DNA of 8,754 nt, taken from NCBI GenBank assembly GCA_964423785.1, contig CAYRGZ010000120.1:1-8754 (forward strand). The letters are read 5' to 3'. The position numbers were made by a program, and so were the translations under genes. This document shows, piece by piece, positions 1 through 7,209 of the stretch. Below the pieces are notes generated by a model. The model had not been told where the DNA came from, did not search any database, and saw nothing but the letters and a program-made list of their open reading frames with translations. Source of the stretch: S012-135 sp964423785. GTDB lineage: Bacteria > Desulfobacterota > Desulfobulbia > Desulfobulbales > S012-135. Position 1 is the stretch's first letter. Each line of letters opens with the position of its first letter.

Positions 1-78
1 TTAAGTCAACGACATTGGGTTGTAACCCTTTGAATTATCGTGTCAGACCTGGACCGTCAGCGACTTTTTACGGGATTA
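1..78. other. AT-richer tail with no gene; edge of the operon
   Basis: Downstream of the last gene the base composition drops sharply relative to the operon. A GGGTT-GT-AACCC inverted repeat (18-29) is visible, but its 2-nt loop and the lack of a T-run make it a poor terminator. The motifs TTAAGTCAACGACATTG and GTGTCAGACCT look like sequences seen next to transposase genes, so a mobile element may start beyond the left edge. This is only an impression. No coding frame here is convincing. Confidence 0.3.
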
Positions 79-2142
79 TCACGGATTGCGTGGATAAAAC
101 TCCATTTCCTCATACACCGCTTCGGCCGCCTCGAGGATATCGACCGGCACGGTAATCCCAAGCTGACGCAGCCGAGCCAGGTTAAGGGCGATATAGGAGT
201 CCGCCGGCCGCTCGATGGGTAGATCGCCGGCCGGTGTGCCGTACAACACCTTGACGAGCTGACGACCAAGCTGACGACCGCACTGGACGAGATCGATCCC
301 GGCCGAGGCGGCGAAGCCATACCGCACCCAGTCCGCCTCCCAGGTGCCTCCCGGTTTGCGCTGGTTGGGCAGCAACCACTCCATCACCTCCCGTTCCGTG
401 GTGCCGCTGCCATCCTGCTTGCGGAAGGAAACCGGTGTCAACGTAAAAATGATATCCACCTCCGGGTCCCGCTCGTAGCGACGCACCAGCTCCTGGTAGT
501 GTCGGAAGGTTTCAGCATACTCCACTGCTTTGACCTTGAAAGGACAGGCGTCGGCATCGTCGGCCAACCATTTTTCGAAGTCCTCGGCAATGCGGAGCAG
601 AAACGGACTGCCGGCGGAACAGAGCACCACCATGGTACGGGCAGTGGGCACTAATTCCCGCATCAACCGCAGGCTCTCCACCCAACCGGCTTCCTCGGTG
701 ACGCCGGTGACATTGTGGCCCGGCTTCTCACGACTCTCCATGAAGCGCACCCTTTCGTTGTAGTGTTCCGGGGCAATGTTCATGCCGGCGAACAGCACCG
801 GCACCGGCCCGTCCACCAGGGGCAGCATGACGTGATTGATGGCGTTGTCATCGAAAACCACCACCGCATCCGGCCGGGCATCGCTGATGGCCGTTAGTGC
901 CCGGGCCGCTTCAGCGGCGATGGCCTCCCGAGTCAAGTTGGTGTAGCGGCTCTTGAGACAGTAACGATCGATGGTGCAATTGATCCCCGGCTCGAAACCG
1001 GCCTGGCGCAGGACCTCCATCATGCCGCGCTCCATGAGCCGGCCACAGCCGACGTTGGCCTCATAGCTTTGTACCACGAAAATTTTCTTTCTGGAGGGCT
1101 CCTGACGGACGGGCATGGAGGTATAGAGACGGGCCGCCGCGGTCAGGATGTCGTCCGGCAGGGTAATACCGAGTTGCCGGGCCCGCGCGAGATTGAAGGA
1201 CAAGAGCGACGACTCGGCCACCTGTACCGGCAGAGTGGCTGGGGCACTGCCGCCAAGGATGGCGCGCACCATGGCCCCGGCCCTGGCACCCATTTCCCGG
1301 TAGTCCATGGGCACGCCGCCGAACAATCCCAATTCTACCAGGTAGTCGTTGAAGGCGAACGCCGGCTTGCGGCTGTGTTCGAGAAACCAGCGGTAGATCG
1401 CCGGCGCATCCAGCCGGCGACCGTCGGCATCAGTCAAGGTGGTGACTACTGGAACGAGACCACCGATCCGTTCGTCGGCATTGGCCTCCGCTATGATGGC
1501 GGTGAATTGCGCCATGGTTGCCACCCGCCGCACATCGACCGCAACCGGCAGGTCGGCAGTCCGCAACTGCCGCCGAATGGCCGCCTCGGCGCTGCGGACC
1601 GCGTAAGAATCATCAAAGATCACCATCACCCGGTTCAGGCCGGGCAGGATGTGGGACATGGTCCGGATTGCGCCGACGAGATTGCCCCGTTCGTAAATGC
1701 CGGTGACATTACGGGGCAGGCCGTAGCGGCCGAGATCGCCGTTGATGCCAGTGAAGACCACCGGCAAGGGGCCGTTGGCCAGGGCCGGCAACACGGCGTG
1801 CAGCGCGTTGTCGTCGAAAACCACCACCACGTCGGGGGCAAACGTCCGGATACGCGCCAGGGCCATGGTTCCCCGCCGGCGGACGGCATCCTCGGTCACG
1901 TAGGTCTGCTTGGTATCCATATAAAAACGCTCGATCACGAGCCCGTTCCCCTCCTCGAGCCCGTGCTCGGCGAGATCGGCGAGCAGTCCTTCCTCCTGGG
2001 GCAGACTGCAAATTTGCCCCTTATGGTAGCTGTGCAGGAAAAAGAGACGGGCTGCCGGCTCCGCCATCCCAGGAGCCGGCAGTAAAGCCGCCACGAACAT
2101 GACGGCCAGGAAGTTCAGTACAAGGGTCGTGACACTGCGCAT
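79..2142 (-). CDS. Orphan periplasmic ABC_sub_bind protein with a tandemly doubled domain
   Basis: 687-residue exported protein. Residues 1-27 form a signal peptide (hydrophobic core LVLNFLAVMFVAALL, likely cleavage after GMA). The mature part is two homologous copies of the ABC transporter substrate-binding (ABC_sub_bind) fold, about 31-341 and 352-680. Each copy opens with a strand and SY (FFLHSY / FVVQSY) and contains FDDNA (109-113 / 430-434), a GP-PV-F-G turn, NVTG (145-148 / 477-480), and closes with AR-RQLGIT-P-DIL (319-333 / 656-670). Single-domain members bind small ligands in the periplasm, and some are linked to sensor kinases rather than transporters. The ligand is unknown. The gene lies 17 nt after gspE and is probably co-transcribed, but no permease or ATPase partner is in the window. 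It has no known T2SS role. Confidence 0.88.
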   Translation of the reverse strand: MRSVTTLVLNFLAVMFVAALLPAPGMAEPAARLFFLHSYHKGQICSLPQEEGLLADLAEHGLEEGNGLVIERFYMDTKQTYVTEDAVRRRGTMALARIRTFAPDVVVVFDDNALHAVLPALANGPLPVVFTGINGDLGRYGLPRNVTGIYERGNLVGAIRTMSHILPGLNRVMVIFDDSYAVRSAEAAIRRQLRTADLPVAVDVRRVATMAQFTAIIAEANADERIGGLVPVVTTLTDADGRRLDAPAIYRWFLEHSRKPAFAFNDYLVELGLFGGVPMDYREMGARAGAMVRAILGGSAPATLPVQVAESSLLSFNLARARQLGITLPDDILTAAARLYTSMPVRQEPSRKKIFVVQSYEANVGCGRLMERGMMEVLRQAGFEPGINCTIDRYCLKSRYTNLTREAIAAEAARALTAISDARPDAVVVFDDNAINHVMLPLVDGPVPVLFAGMNIAPEHYNERVRFMESREKPGHNVTGVTEEAGWVESLRLMRELVPTARTMVVLCSAGSPFLLRIAEDFEKWLADDADACPFKVKAVEYAETFRHYQELVRRYERDPEVDIIFTLTPVSFRKQDGSGTTEREVMEWLLPNQRKPGGTWEADWVRYGFAASAGIDLVQCGRQLGRQLVKVLYGTPAGDLPIERPADSYIALNLARLRQLGITVPVDILEAAEAVYEEMEFYPRNP

Positions 2143-2153
2143 GGCATTCTGAT

Positions 2154-2160
2154 CTCCCCT
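2154..2160 (-). promoter_or_regulatory. Shine-Dalgarno site for the ABC_sub_bind gene
   Basis: AGGGGAG on the minus strand begins at the last base of the gspE stop codon and lies 11 nt before the ATG at 2142. The spacing is slightly long, but no better-placed start exists because the signal peptide begins at this methionine. Confidence 0.55.
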
Positions 2161-3851
2161 TACAGCCGTGTCACCCGGAACACCTCCTCGATGGTGGTCT
2201 CGCCGGCCTCGATGCGGGCCAGGCCGTCATCCACCAGGGTCCGCATCCCGGCGGCCCGCGCCGCATCGGCGATGCGGGCCGCGTCGCGGCCGGCGGTCAC
2301 CATGGTCCGGATGGTATCGTTCAGTTCCAGCAACTCGAAGATACCGGTCCGGCCCCGGTAGCCCATCTCCCGACAGGCGGGGCACCCCACCGCCCGATAG
2401 ACGGCGGTCCCGGCGAACCGGTCCGGCGCAAGCCCGATGGATTCGAGCAGTTCGGCCGAGGGGGTGAACGGGGCCCGGCATTCCGGGCAGAGGATACGCA
2501 CCAGCCGCTGGGCGACAACTGCGTTCAGAGCCGCGGCAATGAGAAAGGGCTCCACCCCCATCTTGACCAGGCGGGTGACGGCGCTGACCGAATCGTTGGT
2601 GTGCAAGGTGGAAAAGACCAGGTGGCCGGTGAGGGCGGCCTGGATGGCGATCTCCGCCGTCTCCGCGTCGCGGATCTCGCCCACCAGGATGACGTCCGGG
2701 TCCTGGCGGACGATGGTGCGCAGGCCGCTGGCAAAGGTAAGGCCGATGGCCGGATTGACCTGCATCTGGCTGATTCCCTCGATACGGTACTCCACCGGGT
2801 CCTCGATGGTGATGATGTTCCGATCGGTCCGGTTGAGGGTGGAAAGCGCAGCGTACAGGGTGGTGGTCTTGCCGCTGCCCGTCGGGCCGGTGATGAGGAT
2901 GATGCCGTGCGGGGCCCGGATGAGTTCCTCGAACCGGGCCAGGGTATCGGCGGCCATGCCGAGGTCGGTGAGCCGTTTCAGCACCGACGACTTGTACAAC
3001 AACCGCAGCACCACCCGTTCGCCGAAGCCGGTGGGCAGGGTGGAGACCCGGACATCGACGGTGACCGTGCCGATGCGGATCTCCATGCGGCCGTCCTGGG
3101 GCAGCCGCTTCTCGGCGATATTCAGGTTGGCCATCACCTTGAGACGCGAGACCAGGGCGGCGTGGACGTGGGCCGGCGGGGTGAGCATGTCGTAGAGGAT
3201 ACCGTCGATGCGCTGGCGGATCTTGAGCCGGTGACGGTAGGGCTCGATGTGGATATCGCTGGCCCGATCCCGCACCGCCTGGGAGAACATAAGGTTTACC
3301 AAGCGGATGACCGGCGCCTCGCCGGTATCGTCGAGCAGGTCGCCGTCGGTGACCATCTCCGACAACACCGCATCGGGCCGGGCCTCGATATGCTCGATGA
3401 CCTGCTCGGCCGCCTCGGAATGGGACTCGAAATCGTAGAGGGCGTGGATGGCGTTGATGATCTCGGCGGCGGGCGCCAGCACCACCGCCGGCGTCCGCCA
3501 ATCCAGGAGCCGACAACAATCGTCGGCCGCCAAGAGCTGCGCCGGATCGTGCAAGGCGATGGCCGGACGGCCGTCATCGAGGCGGACCGGCACCATACGG
3601 CATTTTTTGAGAAAAGAGAGCGGCACCCGGTCGCGGGCCTCGATGATCGGTTCCGGCAGGCGGTCCAGAAAGGCAAAGCCGAACTGGTCGGCCAGGGCAG
3701 CCAGGACGTCGGTTTCGTCCACCTGGCCGCGTTCGATCAGGATTTCGCCCAACCGGCCACCCCGCTGTCGCTGGCGGGCCAGGGCCTCTTCCAGCGCCGA
3801 CCGGGAAAGGTCGACCCGTCGTTCGAGAATGGCACCGATCCGTTCACTCAT
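2160..3851 (-). CDS. gspE: T2SS cytoplasmic ATPase GspE
   Basis: 563-residue secretion ATPase that powers pseudopilus assembly. The N-terminal domain (about 1-140, with GGRLGEILIERGQVDETDVLAALADQF) is the GspL-docking and regulatory region. The ATPase core has the Walker A motif GPTGSGKTT (322-330), the Asp box ITIEDPVEY (347-355), Walker B ILVGEIRD (388-395) and the His box LTGHLVFSTLHTN (407-419). Two CxxC pairs at C455/C458 and C490/C493 form the zinc-binding tetracysteine motif characteristic of GspE and PilB-type ATPases. All key residues are intact. It starts inside the end of gspD (8-bp overlap) without a strong Shine-Dalgarno, so translational coupling to gspD is likely. It closely resembles PilB, but the gsp neighbours settle the identity. 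No gspF follows it in this window. Confidence 0.97.
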   Translation of the reverse strand: MSERIGAILERRVDLSRSALEEALARQRQRGGRLGEILIERGQVDETDVLAALADQFGFAFLDRLPEPIIEARDRVPLSFLKKCRMVPVRLDDGRPAIALHDPAQLLAADDCCRLLDWRTPAVVLAPAAEIINAIHALYDFESHSEAAEQVIEHIEARPDAVLSEMVTDGDLLDDTGEAPVIRLVNLMFSQAVRDRASDIHIEPYRHRLKIRQRIDGILYDMLTPPAHVHAALVSRLKVMANLNIAEKRLPQDGRMEIRIGTVTVDVRVSTLPTGFGERVVLRLLYKSSVLKRLTDLGMAADTLARFEELIRAPHGIILITGPTGSGKTTTLYAALSTLNRTDRNIITIEDPVEYRIEGISQMQVNPAIGLTFASGLRTIVRQDPDVILVGEIRDAETAEIAIQAALTGHLVFSTLHTNDSVSAVTRLVKMGVEPFLIAAALNAVVAQRLVRILCPECRAPFTPSAELLESIGLAPDRFAGTAVYRAVGCPACREMGYRGRTGIFELLELNDTIRTMVTAGRDAARIADAARAAGMRTLVDDGLARIEAGETTIEEVFRVTRL

Positions 3852-6138
3852 GACCGTTGTCCGCAGCGGCCGGCCGCGGGCCTTCCTGGTTCATGCCGGA
3901 GGCGGCGGGATTGCCATCGAGCAGTTCTGCCAGGTTGGCGCGGGCGATGTCCGCGAGACTCCGGCCGACCTGGTCCGGCGCCGTACTGACCACAGCGGGC
4001 TGGGAGGCATTTTGAAAAATCACCCGGCGATACAGGTCGGCGGCCTCCTCGCGTCGGCCGGTACGCTGGGCGATGACACCCAGATTGAGCAGTGCGTACG
4101 GATTGTCGGGTTCGAGGAGCAGGGCCTTGCGGTAATACGATTCGGCGGTGGCATAGTCACCGCGCACCAGGTTGTCGTAGCCCAGGGCGACGAGACGGGC
4201 GGCGACGCTCAAGGGAGCACCGGCGCCGGCGTGGGCCGTCGGGCCGGCGGTGGCGCCGGCCTGGGCCGGGTCGCCGATCACCCGCGGCGTGATGAAGACG
4301 AAAAGATTGGTCCGGTTACCCCGCTGCACGGAGTACGAGAACAACCGGCCCAGGACCGGCAAATCGCCGAGCAGCGGCACTTTGAAATTGCTTGATGTTG
4401 AATCGTCGCCGATGATGCCGCCGATGACCACCGTGTTGCCGTCCTTGACGATCACCGTGGTTTCGGCCACCCGCTTCAGGGTCGCCGGCCGGAAAGTATC
4501 GACGTTGCCCTTCAACTTGATGACCTCCTGGAAGATCTTGAGCCGCACGAGCCCGTCCTGGTTGATCTGCGGGGTGATCTTCAGGGTAACGCCGACGTCA
4601 CGGTACTCGTAGGTCTCGTAGTTCTGGTCTCCCCTGGCCTCCTTAGTGAGGTAGGGAACGTTCTCGCCCACCTGGATGCGGGCCTCCTCGTTGTCCGTGG
4701 TGAGGATCTGCGGCGTGGAGAGGATGTGAACGTCGGAGTCCTGCCTGTACGCCTGGAGCAGGGCCCCGAGACTGGGAAAAACGACGGTGGTCGTGCCGTC
4801 GGTGACGGTGATGCCCTCGGTGTAGATACCCATGGCAAAGCCGGGCGGCAAAAGCGACTGTTTGACGATGGCGCCGGTGGTATCGGTGAGCTGGGACAGA
4901 CCACCCAACAGGTCGTAGGCGCCGCCGGTGGCGGCGTTCTGGGTGCCGGAGAAGCCGCCGAACAGGCCGCCGGCCCGCTCACCCACATCGGTTTTGCCGG
5001 CGCCGAGCCACTCGACGCCGAGGGTGAAGTCCCGCTCGACGTTGACCTCCATGATGAGCGCCTCGATGTAGACCATGCGGCGCGGGATGTCGAGATCGCG
5101 AATCACCGCTTCCAGCATCTGATAGTCGCTTGGATCGGCGGTGATCACCAGCGAGTTGGTGGCCTTGTCGGCCACGATGCGCACATCGCGGGCAAAGGTC
5201 TGGACCTTGCCCGGCGCGGCCTTGCCCGCGCCGGTACCCGGCAGGCTGGTGAGCACCTTGGCCAGGTCCTCGGCGTTGGCGTACTGGAGATAATAGACGT
5301 GGATGTTTCCCTGGTCGGTGGGCGGCGGCGCATCGAGCTTGGCGACCAGGTCTCGGATGGCGGCGGTATCGGCCTTGGAGGCCAGGACGATGAGCATGTT
5401 GGTCTGCTCGTAAGGCACGATGCTTACCTGGCCGGCCGGCCGGGCCGGCTGCTTGGCGTTCCCGCCGCCCCCGGCTGCGAACACCCGCTGCAGGGTACGG
5501 GCCACGGCGCCGGCGCCGGCGTTCTTGAGCGGCAGGATGGACAGTTGCCGGTCGGTGTCCGGCACATCCACCTCGCGGACGATTTCCACCAGCCGATCGA
5601 CGTTGGCCGCCGCGTCGGTGATGATGAGCAGTCCGGCGGGCCGATAGGCGGTGAGGACCGCGTTCTTCGGCACCAGGGGGGCGAGGAGCTTGCGGATCGC
5701 CTCGGGATCACTGTACTGCAGGCGAACGAGCTGGGTGACCAGCCGGTCGCCGGCCGCACCGGCCGTATCGGTCCGCACCGCGATACTGCGGGTCCGGGCG
5801 CCGGCCTTGGGCACTATCTTGATTACCTCGCCAGCCGGTACGGCGGCGAATCCGTGCACGTCGAGGACCGACTCGAACACCTGGTAGGCATCCGCCGCCG
5901 ACACCGGGGTGGCGGAGATGACGGTGATCGTGCCCTTGACATCTTTGTCCACCACGAAATTCTTGCCGGTGAGCTGGCTGATGTACTTGATGAAGACGCG
6001 GATATCGACATCGTTGAAGTCGATGGCCAGGCGGCCGGCGGCCGGCGCCGCGGCGGTGGCGGCCGCCGCCCGACCGCCGGGTCCGACCAGCAGCACCAGC
6101 AGCAGCAGCCACAGGATTCTCGCAGCTCTCCTTGTCAC
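3844..6138 (-). CDS. gspD: T2SS outer-membrane secretin GspD with C-terminal TPR extension
   Basis: 764-residue secretin, the multimeric outer-membrane channel of the T2SS. It has a signal peptide (1-27, hydrophobic core LWLLLLVLLVGP). The N0 domain (about 37-110) has the LAIDFNDVDIRVFIKYISQLTGKNFVVD signature. N1 to N3 domains follow at about 130-195, 199-270 and 277-350, containing the repeated ANVDRLVEIVREVDVP-type helices. The secretin barrel spans about 355-622, with VYIEALIMEVN, HILSTPQILTTDNEEARIQVGENVPY and the signature VPLLGDLPVLGRLF at 587-600. After an alanine/glycine-rich linker, residues 645-710 carry two tetratricopeptide repeats (YDNLVRGDYATAESYYRKALLLEPDNPYALLNLG and IAQRTGRREEAADLYRR) where many GspD proteins have a short pilotin-binding S domain. 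The start is GTG with a perfect AGGAGG. It overlaps gspE by 8 bp. Confidence 0.97.
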   Translation of the reverse strand: MTRRAARILWLLLLVLLVGPGGRAAAATAAAPAAGRLAIDFNDVDIRVFIKYISQLTGKNFVVDKDVKGTITVISATPVSAADAYQVFESVLDVHGFAAVPAGEVIKIVPKAGARTRSIAVRTDTAGAAGDRLVTQLVRLQYSDPEAIRKLLAPLVPKNAVLTAYRPAGLLIITDAAANVDRLVEIVREVDVPDTDRQLSILPLKNAGAGAVARTLQRVFAAGGGGNAKQPARPAGQVSIVPYEQTNMLIVLASKADTAAIRDLVAKLDAPPPTDQGNIHVYYLQYANAEDLAKVLTSLPGTGAGKAAPGKVQTFARDVRIVADKATNSLVITADPSDYQMLEAVIRDLDIPRRMVYIEALIMEVNVERDFTLGVEWLGAGKTDVGERAGGLFGGFSGTQNAATGGAYDLLGGLSQLTDTTGAIVKQSLLPPGFAMGIYTEGITVTDGTTTVVFPSLGALLQAYRQDSDVHILSTPQILTTDNEEARIQVGENVPYLTKEARGDQNYETYEYRDVGVTLKITPQINQDGLVRLKIFQEVIKLKGNVDTFRPATLKRVAETTVIVKDGNTVVIGGIIGDDSTSSNFKVPLLGDLPVLGRLFSYSVQRGNRTNLFVFITPRVIGDPAQAGATAGPTAHAGAGAPLSVAARLVALGYDNLVRGDYATAESYYRKALLLEPDNPYALLNLGVIAQRTGRREEAADLYRRVIFQNASQPAVVSTAPDQVGRSLADIARANLAELLDGNPAASGMNQEGPRPAAADNGHE

Positions 6139-6146
6139 CCTCGTTT

Positions 6147-6152
6147 CCTCCT
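6147..6152 (-). promoter_or_regulatory. Shine-Dalgarno site for gspD
   Basis: A perfect AGGAGG on the minus strand lies 8 nt before the GTG start of gspD at 6138. It fixes that GTG as the start and shows that translation initiates independently here, unlike the other overlapping genes of the operon. Confidence 0.85.
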
Positions 6153-6168
6153 CTCGTCCACTCCGGTT

Positions 6169-6303
6169 GTATGTGGGTCACAGGGCACCCCATCCGGTCA
6201 TTCGCTTCGCTCACCACCTGCGGCGTCATCAGCCCGCTTACGTAGCTCCCAGTACGCTGCGCGGGCTTCTTCCTTGCATCTGGGGCACCCTGTAACCACA
6301 TAC
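6169..6303 (-). repeat. 135-bp inverted-repeat element in the gspC-gspD gap
   Basis: A 23-nt arm at 6169-6191 is complementary to a 22-nt arm at 6282-6303. Read as minus-strand RNA, all 22 bases of the shorter arm pair, with three G-U wobbles and one bulged C, around a 90-nt loop. The same three sites would be A-C mismatches in plus-strand RNA, so the fold is better preserved in the operon's own transcript. Inside the loop, 6231-6237 and 6261-6267 form a further perfect 7-bp stem, capped by a 5-bp GCGUA/UACGU helix. The arms resemble the terminal repeats of a small non-autonomous element or a large regulatory hairpin. It sits after the gspC stop and ends 17 bp before the gspD Shine-Dalgarno. 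Confidence 0.85.
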
Positions 6304-6337
6304 CCAGCCTGCACGGTCGCGGCTCCGGCATACGTGA

Positions 6338-6347
6338 GGGGTGCCCC
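6338..6347 (-). other. Third pairing segment upstream of the hairpin
   Basis: The minus strand reads GGGGCACCCC here. Nine of its bases are perfectly complementary to the GGGUGCCCC at the inner end of the 5' arm (6282-6290), and a nine-base register is also complementary to GGGGUGCCC in the 3' arm (6183-6191). A neighbouring CACGUAUGCC/GGGUAUGUG pairing adds about seven pairs to the first alternative. The gap therefore holds three mutually competing segments that could fold in at least two exclusive ways. Function is not known; the pairing is read directly from the sequence. Confidence 0.5.
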
Positions 6348-6366
6348 GAGATCAGTTACCTCCGGT

Positions 6367-7209
6367 TCACCGCCGGATGCGGTAGTGTATCTCCTTCTTC
6401 TCGCCGCGACGCAGGATGGTGACCGTGGCCTCGTCGCTGTCCCGGTACTTCTCAAACAAGCGCACCGCCGCCTCCATGCTGGTGAGCGGTTCGCCGTTGA
6501 CCGCCATCACCACATCTCGGTTGCGCAGTCCCATCTGGTGCAAGAACGAACCGACCTTGAGCCGGTTAACCCGAAACCCCTTCTGCTCGCCGTCCACCTC
6601 GTACGGGGTCACCTCGATAGACTTCAGGATACGGCCGGCGGCCCGGATGGCGTTGTTGACCCGATGCCGACTCACCGAAATCACCTCGGCACCGGCGGGC
6701 ACCGGCGACGGCTCGGCAGACGGCACCGCCGCGGTCGTCTTGCCGGTCGTCGCTTCGACGGTCAGTTCCACCAGACGACCGCCGACGCGCACCAACACCT
6801 TGCCGGCCAAAATCTTTTCGAGCACCGCCCCGCCGATCCGGTCGCCGATCCCATAGAGCCCCTGCTGTTTTTTCTTCTCGTCGAGGATGATGGCCCGCGA
6901 AGAGGCCGGGTCGGAGCCCTTCACCGTGCCGAGCAGGCGCAAGCCGAGATCGCGCGGCGGCGCCACGGCCGGCTTAGCCGGCGTTGCTGCGCCGGGCGGC
7001 TGGAAGATGTTGCGCCGGCCGATGAACCCGTAATCACGCACCTCGGTGCTCTGGACCGCAGCCGACGACCGAGCGACCGCCGGTACCGTGCCGGTATCGA
7101 GGGGCAAGGGGTAGGCCCCGAGCAGCAGCCGGTAGGCGAGACCGACTCCGAACCAGGCCACCGCCGCCAACCCGGTACCGAAGATCACCATGCGCACCAG
7201 ACGTTCCAT
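6367..7209 (-). CDS. gspC: T2SS inner-membrane linker protein GspC with PDZ domain
   Basis: 280-residue GspC, the bitopic protein that connects the inner-membrane platform to the GspD secretin and contributes to substrate selection. A single transmembrane helix lies at residues 7-30. It is followed by a proline/alanine-rich linker, then the homology region (about 60-140). That region contains the typical YGFIGRRNIF motif at its start, LGLRLLGTVKGSD, and IGDRIGGAVLEKILAGKVLVR, the beta-strand domain that contacts the N0 domain of GspD. A second linker (about 150-180) leads to a C-terminal PDZ domain (about 185-278) with GFRVNRLKVGSFLHQMGLRNRDVVMAVNGEPL, the classic PDZ carboxylate-loop and strand pattern. 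The size and domain order are standard for the PDZ-type GspC. It overlaps gspN by one base (TGATG) and is separated from gspD by an unusual structured gap. Confidence 0.94.
   Translation of the reverse strand: MERLVRMVIFGTGLAAVAWFGVGLAYRLLLGAYPLPLDTGTVPAVARSSAAVQSTEVRDYGFIGRRNIFQPPGAATPAKPAVAPPRDLGLRLLGTVKGSDPASSRAIILDEKKKQQGLYGIGDRIGGAVLEKILAGKVLVRVGGRLVELTVEATTGKTTAAVPSAEPSPVPAGAEVISVSRHRVNNAIRAAGRILKSIEVTPYEVDGEQKGFRVNRLKVGSFLHQMGLRNRDVVMAVNGEPLTSMEAAVRLFEKYRDSDEATVTILRRGEKKEIHYRIRR

Larger units (their letters stand above)
6161..6367. mobile_element. Possible small insertion bounded by an 8-bp direct repeat
   Basis: CTCCGGTT occurs at 6161-6168, directly abutting the left inverted-repeat arm, and again at 6360-6367, where its last base is part of the gspC stop triplet. 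These could be target-site duplications around a 191-bp insert (6169-6359). Removing insert plus one copy would leave a short gspC-gspD spacer with the Shine-Dalgarno intact, typical of the rest of the operon. The outer ends of the insert share only a partial match (GTA plus a GGGCACCCC core), so terminal repeats are imperfect. No transposase is present. An 8-mer pair in a gap this size can arise by chance, so this is a suggestion. Confidence 0.35.

Noticed and set aside
14..31. GGGTT-GT-AACCC palindrome as a transcription terminator
   Set aside because: A 5-bp stem with a 2-nt loop and no following T-run on the minus strand cannot be supported as an intrinsic terminator.
1069..2085. 338-codon plus-strand frame opposite the ABC_sub_bind gene
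   Set aside because: It is antisense to a gene with clear domain duplication and signal peptide; no family features.
2601..3989. 462-codon plus-strand frame opposite gspE
   Set aside because: It is fully antisense to gspE, which has all its catalytic motifs intact; the composition is that of a GC-rich shadow frame.
5708..6331. 207-codon minus-strand frame starting in the gap and running into gspD
   Set aside because: Most of it is an alternative frame of the gspD N-terminus. The part in the gap is better explained as folded RNA or a repeat element; kept only as a possible relic.
6139..6366. Promoter for gspD inside the gap
   Set aside because: I could not find a sigma-70-like -35/-10 pair at proper spacing on the minus strand; an unusual promoter is not excluded.
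6198..6455. 85-codon minus-strand ORF with a CPRC motif across the gspC end and the structured gap
   Set aside because: Its first half overlaps the gspC PDZ coding end in another frame, there is no ribosome-binding site, and a second frame is also open through the same gap. A lone CxxC is not enough.
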